This document shows positions 34,415 through 42,338 of a DNA stretch of 64,000 nt, one piece after another (position 1 is the stretch's first letter; each line of letters starts with the position of its first letter). The notes under the pieces were generated by a model, which was not told the DNA's origin, did not search any database, and saw only the letters and a list, made by a program, of their open reading frames with translations. The DNA comes from VRUE01 sp963747765 (GTDB lineage: Bacteria; Actinomycetota; Thermoleophilia; Solirubrobacterales; 70-9), in assembly GCA_963747765.1 (NCBI GenBank), contig CAVVGH010000005.1, positions 372,001 through 436,000 of the forward strand, in the 5' to 3' direction. The position numbers and the translations under genes were made by a program.

Positions 34415-37279
34415 ATGGGCCGGTACGCATTACGGGGTCTTCTGGCCTCGACCTTCCTCTTTTTCGCCATCGTTTCGACCGCGGCCGCGCTGCCGGGCGA
34501 CACGGTGCGGGTCAGCATGAGCTGGGAAGGCGGCGACGCCGAAGGCATCAGCCGCGAACCGTCGATCAGCGCCGACGGGCGCTACGTGGCCTTCACCTCC
34601 ACAGCGTCGAACGTCATCCTCGGGGACGCGAACAAAGTTCCGGACATCTTCGTCTACGACAGCCAGGAAGAAACGGTCGAACTCGCAAGCCCAGGCGAAA
34701 TCAGTGCCGCGGAACCCGGCCCTGGTGAAATTGACGGTCAGGCAAACGCCCCGAGTGGCGAACCGGCGATCAGCGCCGACGGGCGCTACGTGGCCTTCTC
34801 GTCCTATGCCTCGAACCTGGCTCCCGGAGACACGAACGGGCGCCAGGACGTGTACGTCTACGACCGTGCGACTCACACGGTCGAAAGGGTCAGTGTCGGG
34901 GAAGGCGGGGTGCAGGGGAACGGAATTAGCCGCGAACCATCGATCAGCCAGGACGGCCGGGTCGTCGCTTTCTTCTCTTCCTCGACGAATCTGGTTCCTG
35001 CGCTGACGCCGGTCTTCCCTCACCAGAACATCTATGTATACGAGCGCGGTGCTCCGGGGCTTGAACTCATCAGTGTCGGCGAAGGGGGCGGCGGCAATGC
35101 GCCCAGCCGCGCCCCGTCGATCGACGGCACCGGTGACCTGGTCGCCTTCGAATCGCAGGCGTCCAACCTGGGCCCCCCGGACACGGGCGGCGAGGGGAAC
35201 GTCTATCTATTCGAGCGCCCGGTCCAGGAAACGGAACTGGTCAGTGTCGGCAAAGGCGGCAAAGCGGCCAACGCGAGCAGCTCTCACCCCGCGATCAGCG
35301 AAGACGGCAACGTGGTCGCCTTCGCCTCAGAAGCGTCGAATCTCGTTGCCGGCGACACCAACTCGACGAGCGACGTCTTCGCCTACGAACGCGGTAACCC
35401 CAACCTCGAACTGGTCAGCATCGGCGAAGAAGGCGAGCCGGCGAGCGGTCCGTCGTCCCCGGGCGACACCCCCGCGGTCAGCGAAGACGGGCGCTACGTC
35501 GCCTTCTCCTCCTTTGCCTCCAACCTCGTGGAACGGGACTTCGCTCCCCGGGACATCTTCGTTCGGGACCGCACGGAGGGCACGACCAGCCGCGAAAGCC
35601 GCGGCGGCGGCGGCGACACGCAGGCCAACGGGGCGAGCAGCGCGCCGACGATCAGCGCCGACGGCACCGCGATCGGCTTCGAATCGACCGCCTCGAACCT
35701 CGTTCCCGAAGACGAAAACGGCCTTATCGACGTTTTCCTCCACGAGACGGGTGGGCCGGGGCCCCAGCCGCCAGAAGTGGTGACGCTCGATGCCGTCGAC
35801 GCGGGCGGCACGCCGGCCACCCAGTCGGCGACCGCGTTTGGGCCGGTGACGCTCACGACCTCGGCCGACTTCAGCTGGGACTCCTCGCAGCCCGGCCTCG
35901 AACCGCAGGGACTCACCCCGTGGCTGGTCGAGACGGTGATCCAGTTCGACGACGACTTCAGCTTCGACGCTTCGGGGCTCGAAACCTGCGCGCTGCCCTC
36001 GCTGGTGGGCACCTCGACGGCGCAGGCGATCGAAGCCTGCCCGGGGGCTGTGATCGGCTCGGGCTACTTCGAAGGGACCGTCGGCGCGGGGCCGATCACG
36101 CTCTTCAACGGCGTGCCCGACGCCGGCCGATCGACCGTATTGGTGCACATCCGCTACCCCTCGAAATTCGACGCATCCGAAGTGACCGAACTGCGCACCG
36201 CTGTCTTCCGGCCCTCGTCGTTCGGCAGCGACTACGGCACCGAACTCGACATCGGAACGCTTGCGCTCGGCCTCAGGCACATCGACCTCTCGCTCGAGGG
36301 CGAACCGGTTCCCGGTCACGTCCTCGTCGGCGGCCGCTGCGCCGACCCCGACCACACCTGGAACTTCTACTCCGAACTGATCGCGACCTACGGCCCCTAC
36401 ATCGCCCCGCAGGTGATCACCAAAGAAGTGACGCAGGAATGCTCGGTCGACGAGGACGGCAACGGGATCGCCGACGAACTCGAACCGCCCGGGGGCGAAC
36501 CCGGCGAATTCAGCGACGGCGAAGGAACCGCCGGGACCGTGCTCGACAGCGGCGGGCTGGCGATCGAGGTCACCGACCTCCCGGCGCCGGACGGCGTGCG
36601 GATCAAGGTCGGCGAAGGAGAAGGCGAAGCGAGCTTCCAGCTCTGCGGCTTCTCGACGCTCACGCTGACCGCGGGTAGCGAAGCGATCGTCACCTGTGGC
36701 AGCGTCATCGTGCGGGTCGTGCAGGGCGAAGCCACGGTCACGGTCGGTGACGGCTCGATCGTCGCCTCGGTACCGGCCGGAGGCGAAGTGGAGGTAGCCG
36801 ACAACGGCGACGGCACCTTCACGGTGAACAACCTCGGCGATGCGGATGTGACGGTGACGATCGAAGGGGAAGAGGAGATCGTGGGCGGGGGAGAATCGAC
36901 GACCGTCGAAGAACCGCTGACCACGACGCCCGGTCACGTCACCGGCGGTGGTCAGGTCGCAACGCCCGAGGGTGACGGCAGGGCCGTCTTCGGCCTGGAG
37001 GCCAAGAGCGACGCCAAGGGTGTGCGGGGCAGCTGCAAACTTGTCGACCCCTCGGCCGAGATGAAGCTGACCTGCACCGACGTCACGGTGCTCGCGGTGG
37101 ATGGCTCCGGGGCGACGATCGTCGGCGACGCCACGGTCAACGGCGAGGCGACGACCTATCGCATCCACGTCGAGGACGCGGGTGAGCCGGGGAGTGGCTT
37201 GGACACTTTCACGGTCCAAACCGCGAGCGGCTATCTGACCGGCGGCACGCTGAAAAGCGGCAACGTCCAGGTGCGCTGA
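34415..37279 (+). CDS. Exported TolB-like beta-propeller protein with C-terminal repeat domains
   Basis: 954 residues. Signal GRYALRGLLASTFLFFAIVS then TAAAL. Seven or so PD40/TolB-like blades, each with the phrase SREPSISADGRYVAFTSTAS, SNLVAGDTNSTSDVFAYERG or similar, fill residues about 30-435. A beta-rich domain follows, then ECSVDEDGNGIADELEPPGG (a calcium-loop-like DxDxNGxxD motif). A C-terminal GHVTGGGQVATPEGDGRAVF ... GYLTGGTL domain resembles post-propeller surface domains. No catalytic residues evident; probably a surface-anchored or released structural protein. Almost all Glu codons are GAA. Confidence 0.85.
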   Translation: MGRYALRGLLASTFLFFAIVSTAAALPGDTVRVSMSWEGGDAEGISREPSISADGRYVAFTSTASNVILGDANKVPDIFVYDSQEETVELASPGEISAAEPGPGEIDGQANAPSGEPAISADGRYVAFSSYASNLAPGDTNGRQDVYVYDRATHTVERVSVGEGGVQGNGISREPSISQDGRVVAFFSSSTNLVPALTPVFPHQNIYVYERGAPGLELISVGEGGGGNAPSRAPSIDGTGDLVAFESQASNLGPPDTGGEGNVYLFERPVQETELVSVGKGGKAANASSSHPAISEDGNVVAFASEASNLVAGDTNSTSDVFAYERGNPNLELVSIGEEGEPASGPSSPGDTPAVSEDGRYVAFSSFASNLVERDFAPRDIFVRDRTEGTTSRESRGGGGDTQANGASSAPTISADGTAIGFESTASNLVPEDENGLIDVFLHETGGPGPQPPEVVTLDAVDAGGTPATQSATAFGPVTLTTSADFSWDSSQPGLEPQGLTPWLVETVIQFDDDFSFDASGLETCALPSLVGTSTAQAIEACPGAVIGSGYFEGTVGAGPITLFNGVPDAGRSTVLVHIRYPSKFDASEVTELRTAVFRPSSFGSDYGTELDIGTLALGLRHIDLSLEGEPVPGHVLVGGRCADPDHTWNFYSELIATYGPYIAPQVITKEVTQECSVDEDGNGIADELEPPGGEPGEFSDGEGTAGTVLDSGGLAIEVTDLPAPDGVRIKVGEGEGEASFQLCGFSTLTLTAGSEAIVTCGSVIVRVVQGEATVTVGDGSIVASVPAGGEVEVADNGDGTFTVNNLGDADVTVTIEGEEEIVGGGESTTVEEPLTTTPGHVTGGGQVATPEGDGRAVFGLEAKSDAKGVRGSCKLVDPSAEMKLTCTDVTVLAVDGSGATIVGDATVNGEATTYRIHVEDAGEPGSGLDTFTVQTASGYLTGGTLKSGNVQVR

Positions 37280-37324
37280 GAGCCGATCAAGGCTTGAACC
37301 GTTGTCGTGCTTCCCACCGCCGCG

Positions 37325-37728
37325 CTGGCGGTGCGCGATGTGCGTTGCGGGTCCCGCAGACCCTTTCCGAACGCCTCGTCCGGAATGTGCGAGAAGCGCG
37401 AAATTGGTCCCGGCGACGCGAAAAGACCCTCTCGTCGATTGATGAGAGAAACAGCCTCCCCCTGTTTGCCCTCCTCACCTGCAAGTAGGAGGGCAAACAG
37501 GGGAGGCTGTGTAGGGCCCGGGCGGTCGGGAGCTGCGGGCATCGTTCCGCGAGACGTGGCCTGAGGGAGGCGGCTGTGAACTCAGTTCGCTCTTTGTATC
37601 GCTGGGCGATACAAATGACGAACTGAGCGGCTGGCGTCGCCGGATCGAGACTCAGTTCGCTCTTTTTATCGCTGGGCGATACAAATGACGAACTGAGCGG
37701 CTGGGACGGCCCGAGCGAAGCGGATACG
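37325..37728 (-). repeat. Composite repeat in reverse: D units, hairpin C, linker, two B hairpins
   Basis: A forward D-like unit (GGGTCCCGCAGACCC, 37348-37362), then the reversed D start (CGTCGATTGATGAGAGAAAC), hairpin C (37454-37510), linker and B cores at about 37581 and 37650 (second with TTTTT in one arm). Sits between two convergent genes. Confidence 0.9.
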
Positions 37729-37730
37729 GA

Positions 37731-38531
37731 TCAGGTCGACGGCTGGCGGCCTGGCCGGCCCTCCGCAAACCACCGCATCTCGCAGAGGTCATCGCCCGCC
37801 GAGAGAGTGCGCGGTCGCTCGTATCGGCCGCCCTTGGTCATCGCCTGTGCGAGGGCGAAGTCAAGGGTGCACCAGGTGTTTCGCATGAACTCCTCCTCGC
37901 CCTCGGAGGCGAGGTAGTCGCGGACCGGACAGCGGAAGAAGTCGATCTCCATCGAGTCCGGTTTGGAGTTGGCCTTCCAGTCGTATCCGGGGCGGTTGAA
38001 CGGGAAGCGCAGGAACATGCGCAGCATCGAGTTCATCTGCTCCTGGGGGTCGTCGCTCTTCAGGCGTGCCAGGAAGCGCGGCGCGACGATCCATTTCTCA
38101 TACACCTTCCATGCCAGGTCCGCGACGAGCTCGGTGGCGTAGCTCTCCTCGATGCCCTCAGCGAGCAGCGCCCGGTAGATGGCCAGGCTGAACACGCCCA
38201 GCAGCACGTTTTGCCGGCTGCCGGGGGTCTTGATCCGCTCGATGTGAGCGCCCGGCGCCAGCTCGTCGTAGTTATCCCAGGTTCGCGCCAGAATTTGCTC
38301 GAACTGCTCGCTGGCGATCCGTCCCTTCTCGGGCGCCTCCCGGTCCACGTAGCGGCCGAGGAGAACCTGCTTGCCGGCCCAACGGCCCGTCGGTTTGTAG
38401 GCGAGCTTCACCAGCGTGGCCTCAAGCGGGGCGCCGGCGATCCGCTCACTGCGCAGCTTCCGCGCCATCCAGGCCGCGGGAGCGAGGGTCGCCAATCCGA
38501 CGATCGGCCTCTTGAAGCTCACCTTGGACAT
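37731..38531 (-). CDS. L-2-amino-thiazoline-4-carboxylate hydrolase-like protein
   Basis: 266 residues from ATG 38531, preceded by AAGGAG. FKRPIVGLATLAPAAWMARK could be an N-terminal membrane anchor. The main block GVFSLAIYRALLAEGIEESY, WKVYEKWIVAPRFLARL, then FLRFPFNRPGYDW, FFRCPVRDYLASEGEEEFMR, WCTLDFALAQAMTKGGRYER and GDDLCEMRW is the conserved core of the ATC hydrolase family, which acts in cysteine formation from thiazoline in pseudomonads; the true substrate here is unknown. The promoter region holds a CsoR/CstR-like operator (38677), consistent with a metal or sulfur-stress signal. Its start region is tandemly duplicated. Confidence 0.8.
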   Translation of the reverse strand: MSKVSFKRPIVGLATLAPAAWMARKLRSERIAGAPLEATLVKLAYKPTGRWAGKQVLLGRYVDREAPEKGRIASEQFEQILARTWDNYDELAPGAHIERIKTPGSRQNVLLGVFSLAIYRALLAEGIEESYATELVADLAWKVYEKWIVAPRFLARLKSDDPQEQMNSMLRMFLRFPFNRPGYDWKANSKPDSMEIDFFRCPVRDYLASEGEEEFMRNTWCTLDFALAQAMTKGGRYERPRTLSAGDDLCEMRWFAEGRPGRQPST

Positions 38532-38634
38532 AGCCGATCTCCTTCCGTGGCGCCGTCTTGCCGGGGCTTGCGTGTGCTCACCTTGGACATAGCCGATCTC
38601 CTTCCGTGGCGCTGTCTTGCCGGGGCTTGCGTGT
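38517..38634. repeat. 59-bp tandem duplication of the translation start region
   Basis: Unit 38517-38575 and unit 38576-38634 differ at about one position and each contain the RBS and ATG of the 37731 gene. The upstream copy creates a 23-codon frame, MSKVSTRKPRQDGATEGDRL CPR, that ends overlapping the true start. Confidence 0.93.
38519..38590 (-). CDS. Short upstream ORF (23 aa) created by the duplication
   Basis: Starts at the duplicated ATG 38590 with its own AAGGAG and terminates at 38519, 12 bases past the first base of the real ATG (38531) and out of frame with it. Translation of this ORF would lower or couple initiation at 38531. No function other than regulatory is suggested. Confidence 0.4.
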   Translation of the reverse strand: MSKVSTRKPRQDGATEGDRLCPR

Positions 38635-38676
38635 GCTCGCTGTCGTCTCGCGCCTCGGCCATCCACCGTCGACGCT

Positions 38677-38695
38677 AATACCCCCCATGGGTATT
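38677..38695. promoter_or_regulatory. CsoR/CstR-like operator dyad
   Basis: AATACCC-N5-GGGTATT is a perfect dyad with a G/C-rich centre (CCCAT), the pattern of CsoR-family operators (copper or persulfide sensors). A TTGACA (minus strand, overlapping 38695-38700) would place it in the -35/-10 space of the ATC-hydrolase-like gene. No csoR gene is visible in this window. Confidence 0.55.
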
Positions 38696-38768
38696 GTCAA
38701 GCAATGGGCGGCGGCGCTTCTGTCGCAACTCCCAGATCGCTCCGCGGTCAACTGATACGACATGGAGG

Positions 38769-39134
38769 ATGAATCCCACCGAGCTTCGCGCTCACTGCCT
38801 CGCATTTGCCGGCGCTGAGGAGACGTTTCCCTTCGGTCCCAAGACCTCGGTGTTCAAGGTCGGGGGAAAGATGTTCGCCCTGTCTCAGCTCGGCGCGGAC
38901 TCGTTGCGAATCAGCCTCAAGTGCGAGCCTGAGCTCGCCGAGGCACTGCGCGAGTCGCACGCGGCGGTGATCCCCGGATACCACCTGAACAAGCGGCACT
39001 GGAATACCGTGATCGTCGATGGGTCCCTGCCCGAGCAGATGATCGAGGACATGATCGAGGACTCCTACGAATTGGTTGTGAGCAACCTGCCATCAGCCGA
39101 CCGTCGCGCGCTCGACTGGCAGGGCGATGCCTAG
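38769..39134 (+). CDS. MmcQ/YjbR family DNA-binding protein
   Basis: 121 residues from ATG 38769. LRAHCLAFAGAEETFPFGPK, TSVFKVGGKMFALSQLG, LKCEPELAEALRES, IPGYHLNKRHWNTVIVDGSL and EDMIEDSYELVVSNLP cover the whole YjbR fold (F-P-F-G, K-x-x-G-K-M-F, LNKRHWNT). Function is unknown; the fold resembles the bacterial type II TrmB/CyaY-like small domain. A 3' fragment of the same sequence is at 40296. Confidence 0.93.
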   Translation: MNPTELRAHCLAFAGAEETFPFGPKTSVFKVGGKMFALSQLGADSLRISLKCEPELAEALRESHAAVIPGYHLNKRHWNTVIVDGSLPEQMIEDMIEDSYELVVSNLPSADRRALDWQGDA

Positions 39135-39212
39135 CCAGGTCTTGCTCGATCTGCAGCGCGCCGGGCCGGTGGCGAGGAGTCGGCTGACCTCCACGCGCGC
39201 GTTTCCCAATCC

Positions 39213-39848
39213 CTACGAACCCTCCAGATGCAGCCGCAGCATTTCGTAGAAGGCGGCCACGGTCACGGCGTGATTGCCGCTCATCGAGGCGACCGCTGCC
39301 AGGCCATAGGGCTCGCCCGGGCGCGGCTTGATGGTCACGAACGGCGGCAAGCCGTATCGCAACGCCGCCCAGTTGGCCCAGAGGCGAGCGGTGCGCCCGT
39401 TGCCGTTGGCGAAAGGGTGGATTCGCACCCACTCCCCGTGCAAGACGGCGCAGAGCGAGAGCACCCCGCTCAGCTCGGTGCCCTGCGCGGGCTTGGCACC
39501 GGGCGCGATCGCTTCGTCGAGCGCGACCACCGCTCGCCTCGCTTTCGCCTCGAAGTCATCAAGGGCGGCGGGTACCTGTGCCGAGGAGACCCCACGGAAG
39601 CGCCCCACCGCCACCTCGTAGCCCACAAGCTCGGGGCAGGCCGGGTCGGAGTCCCGCGGCTCGCCGGCGTAGTAGGGGACCGCCAGCTCGACGCCCGCAT
39701 AGAGCCGGCGGTGCCATTCCTGCGCTGCCGCCACGACCGGCTCGCGGCGCTCACCCGCCCCCGCCGCGATCTCCTCCAACGCCGCGGCTGCGTTGGCGAG
39801 AATCTGCTGTTCGGAGCCCGGGGGGTCCTCGTTCCAGGCCCGCGGCAT
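39213..39848 (-). CDS. Fic/DOC-family AMP-transferase toxin
   Basis: 211 residues. The Fic core reads LHGEWVRIHPFANGNGRTAR LWAN: the consensus HPFx(D/E)GNGRxxR is complete except that the acidic residue before GNG is Asn here (HPFANGNGRTAR). The His and the GNGR loop are intact. GVLSLCAVLHGEWVRI and the C-terminal SMSGNHAVTVAAFYEMLRLH complete the domain. Fic proteins AMPylate (or modify otherwise) targets, and an antitoxin upstream normally blocks the site. Loss of the D/E, which binds Mg, would weaken AMP transfer, so another chemistry or decay is possible. Confidence 0.88.
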   Translation of the reverse strand: MPRAWNEDPPGSEQQILANAAAALEEIAAGAGERREPVVAAAQEWHRRLYAGVELAVPYYAGEPRDSDPACPELVGYEVAVGRFRGVSSAQVPAALDDFEAKARRAVVALDEAIAPGAKPAQGTELSGVLSLCAVLHGEWVRIHPFANGNGRTARLWANWAALRYGLPPFVTIKPRPGEPYGLAAVASMSGNHAVTVAAFYEMLRLHLEGS

Positions 39849-40201
39849 CAGCCGCCGAAGGCCGCGAGCACGCCGTAGGGGTCGGTCGGCCCGGCGACCT
39901 CGGTCGGCTCGAGCATGCGCGCGCGCAACGGGTCCTCGCCATAGGCCTCGCCCTCGGCGAAGGCCTCGACGTCCTCCTTGAGGCGCTCCTCGTTGCGGTG
40001 GGCGTGCAGCCGCCGCAGCGTCTCATCGAGGTCGCGCTCGACCAGCAGGGCGGCGGCCTCGAGCTCTCGCTCGAGCATCTCCTCGGCGAGGCTGTTCTTC
40101 GAGACCCCAAGCTGATCGGCCACCACGCCGAGCAGATCATGGGTGCGCTGGCTGTGGAACCTGAGCGTGAACTTGGTCGCCTGCTCGGACACTCGGATCA
40201 C
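39848..40201 (-). CDS. Antitoxin partner of the Fic protein
   Basis: 117 residues. FTLRFHSQRTHDLLGVVADQ then LGVSKNSLAEEMLEREL looks like a ribbon-helix-helix or CopG-like DNA-binding N-terminus, followed by a helical, acidic C-terminus (EERLKEDVEAFAEGEAYGED). Last base of the stop overlaps the Fic start. Upstream (40216-40250) TGCCGTCA-x-AACA is repeated twice on the minus strand, which could be its operator. Confidence 0.75.
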   Translation of the reverse strand: MIRVSEQATKFTLRFHSQRTHDLLGVVADQLGVSKNSLAEEMLERELEAAALLVERDLDETLRRLHAHRNEERLKEDVEAFAEGEAYGEDPLRARMLEPTEVAGPTDPYGVLAAFGG

Positions 40202-40295
40202 CCCTTTGCAAGACTGCCGTCAAAACAACGATATGCCGTCACAACATACCACTGCAATGGCACTTTGCATGAAGACGACTGCGATGATCGTTGCC

Positions 40296-40380
40296 GCTCG
40301 ACCGACCCGTCGCGCGCTCAACTGGCAGAGCGATGCCTAGCCAGGTCTCGCGCGATCTGCAGCGCGCCGGGCCGGCTCGA
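40296..40380 (+). pseudogene. 3' fragment of a yjbR-like gene
   Basis: CGACCGACCCGTCGCGCGCT then CAACTGGCAG, AGCGATGCCTAG reproduces the last codons of the 38769 gene (ALNWQSDA versus ALDWQGDA) and ~40 bases past its stop. A duplicated tail, without a body. The remainder of 40202-40546 is unremarkable. Confidence 0.8.
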
Positions 40381-40546
40381 CCAGGCCCCGCGCAACTGGT
40401 CACTACGCTCCGGCTTCGCGCAATTAGCGGCACAGGTGTTGAAGGGCCGCAAGCACGCGAAGCGAAATCAGGCCTCTCCGCATATGGCCGACGATGGAAC
40501 GGTACTCCGGGTAGGCCGGACTCATGCCTGAGTGGAATGCGGTTCG

Positions 40547-40852
40547 ATGACCAGCCGGGAAGCCGACGAGATACGTGAGCGGATACTCCGCGAGCTTGCT
40601 GATCACGAGCCCGGAGTCCAGGAGGCCAGCGTCAACATCGCCAGCGATGACGAAACCGGCGAACAATCCACCGTGGTCGAGCTCACGTTGGCGGATCCTC
40701 CCAAGGGCCAGGATCGGTGGAAGTTGGACCGCTTGGACGAGCTCGCTGACAAGGTGGAGCGGATCATCGCCGAGAGAGATCTCCCAACCGCTGTGATTTC
40801 TATACAGCCCGCAACTCGTGAGGAATTCGAGGACGACCCGGGCGGTCATTAG
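40547..40852 (+). CDS. Conserved-type hypothetical protein (possible antitoxin or partner)
   Basis: 101 residues from ATG 40547. MTSREADEIRERILRELADH then VNIASDDETGEQSTVVELTL, QDRWKLDRLDELADKVERII and ERDLPTAVISIQPATREEFE. It has alternating beta and alpha segments and an acidic tail. Three bases separate it from the next gene, so they form an operon. I do not recognise the family. Confidence 0.6.
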   Translation: MTSREADEIRERILRELADHEPGVQEASVNIASDDETGEQSTVVELTLADPPKGQDRWKLDRLDELADKVERIIAERDLPTAVISIQPATREEFEDDPGGH

Positions 40853-40855
40853 CAA

Positions 40856-41248
40856 GTGGCGAATGAGATCCAGCCCGAGCACCTGCTCATCCAGGGTCGG
40901 TGGATCGTGAGCAGCAACGCCGCAGGTACGCGCGGGCGTGCTCCGAACGCAACTCCGGTCGCTGCCTGGCGAATCCGGACGACGCCTTCGGGCCGTGGAG
41001 GTAAGAGGAGGCCTGTACTGCACGGCGATACGGTGCGGGTCGCGCGCGACTTCATGACGCTCTATGCGGCTCGCCAGCGGGCGGACTATGACCACACTGC
41101 TGAATTTCGGAAGGCTTCCGTTCTCACGCTGATCGACAGGGCGGAGCAGGTGGTCGCACTAGCTCAGCAGCCGCGTCGCGGCGCCAAGCACTTGGAGCCT
41201 CTTTTCGCTGTAGCGGCGCTGTCGAGCCGGATGCTCCGTCCTGGCTGA
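40856..41248 (+). CDS. HEPN-like protein (putative RNase toxin)
   Basis: 130 residues from GTG 40856. The C-terminal part DFMTLYAARQRADYDHTAEF then ASVLTLIDRAEQVVALAQ contains R-x4-H (RADYDH), the active-site pattern of HEPN RNases, with the flanking helix style of that family. The N-terminal half lacks the usual YYALFH helix and is shorter than typical HEPN proteins, so it may be internally deleted. Cognate of the preceding gene by operon position; a toxin-antitoxin role is inference. Confidence 0.55.
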   Translation: MANEIQPEHLLIQGRWIVSSNAAGTRGRAPNATPVAAWRIRTTPSGRGGKRRPVLHGDTVRVARDFMTLYAARQRADYDHTAEFRKASVLTLIDRAEQVVALAQQPRRGAKHLEPLFAVAALSSRMLRPG

Positions 41249-41426
41249 GCTCCCGCTTTGCGCGACTGCAGCGTGCGAGCCAGGAGATGCCAATCGTCCG
41301 CCAGGAGTGGGACAACGAATCTTCGCCCAGTCTCTGCATTCCACCGCCGGCGCCGAGCCTGCAAGCTGACTCCTCCGAGTGAGTCCTTTCTCTCGCCTCA
41401 TGTTCACCACCTGGGGTTAGTCCACG

Positions 41427-41828
41427 TTAGTCGGCCCACCAGTCGCGCTGGCCATCGACGTCCTCGCGCGGAGCCTCGCCTAGATTGGGCGCGCCGATGA
41501 CGAGGATCTCGAGGCCCTCCGGCCCGGCCTCGTAGCCTCGCCACGTTCCGGGCGGGACGCGCACCGCGTCCCATTCCTTGAGCTCGACGATCTCGTCGTC
41601 GAGCTTCATCCGCCCGCTTCCGCGCAGGACCACGTACACCTCCTCCTGCTTCTTGTGCGTGTGGCCGTACGGAAAGCGATAGCCGGGCGGGACGCGCTGG
41701 TAGCCCAGGCCGGATCTCTCGAGCTCGAGCGCCTCGGTCGCCAGGCGGAACTCCAGATCCGGCGCGCCGTCGAACCTGGACCCGAGGTCCTCCAGGTCCC
41801 TCTTGAGGTTCCTGAGAGTGAACGGCAC
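41427..41828 (-). CDS. Cupin-domain protein
   Basis: 133 residues. The cupin metal motifs are GYRFPYGHTHKKQEEVYVVL (G-x-H-x-H-x-x-x-x-E) and WDAVRVPPGTWRGYEAGPEG (second block, where the usual His is replaced by Trp-Arg-Gly). FRLATEALELERSGLGYQRV precedes. Probably a small mannose-6-phosphate isomerase-like or regulatory cupin; the substrate is not readable. Confidence 0.88.
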   Translation of the reverse strand: MPFTLRNLKRDLEDLGSRFDGAPDLEFRLATEALELERSGLGYQRVPPGYRFPYGHTHKKQEEVYVVLRGSGRMKLDDEIVELKEWDAVRVPPGTWRGYEAGPEGLEILVIGAPNLGEAPREDVDGQRDWWAD

Positions 41829-41911
41829 GACGCAATCCTACCCCTGGCTGGGATCGCCGATCTGATGCGTCAAGCGCCGCGGAGGGGTGATGAATAAGCC
41901 TGCCCGGGCCG

Positions 41912-42178
41912 CTATCGACCGGTGCGCTCGCGGTGCTTGCAGCCGGGCCAGCAGCAGGGCCGGCGCTGGCCTTCCTCAAGCTCTTCCCGGGTGCGGCGAA
42001 TGCGGCGTTCTCGGGTCGTCTCCTGCTTGGCGTCCTCGACCCAGCAGATGAACTCGTTGCGGGCCAGGGGCGTGATGTCCTTCCAGGCGCCGAGAGCCTC
42101 TTCGCTCGCGATCAGCGCCTTACGCAGGTCCGCCGGCAGTTTGTGCACCACTCCGCCGGGTACTCGCGGGCCGCTCAT
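41912..42178 (-). CDS. YdeI/OmpD-associated-type small protein
   Basis: 88 residues: HKLPADLRKALIASEEALGA then WKDITPLARNEFICWVEDAK and QETTRERRIRRTREELEEGQ RRPCCWPGCKHRE. This is the short version of the bacteriocin-resistance YdeI/OmpD-associated domain, with K-A-x-x-R-x-R-R-I helices. Function unclear in actinobacteria. Confidence 0.8.
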   Translation of the reverse strand: MSGPRVPGGVVHKLPADLRKALIASEEALGAWKDITPLARNEFICWVEDAKQETTRERRIRRTREELEEGQRRPCCWPGCKHRERTGR

Positions 42179-42246
42179 GGGGCCATGGTAGTGCGCTGGA
42201 TTAGCCCTGTGACCGCAGTCGCTCGCCTAACCTGTCGCGTGCCGCG

Positions 42247-42336
42247 ATGACCAAGCCCTACAAGGACATGTCGCCCGCGCGTCGTCTGTCTCAACGCCCT
42301 CGGTGCGGCGGGCTACTTCCGCTGGGGACGCCGCTG
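42247..42336 (+). other. Possible frameshifted short gene
   Basis: MTKPYKDMSPAR in one frame continues in the next as VVCLNALGAAGYFRWGRR-stop. It may be a small gene relic just before the DHFR-like gene. Low support. Confidence 0.2.
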
Positions 42337-42338
42337 AA

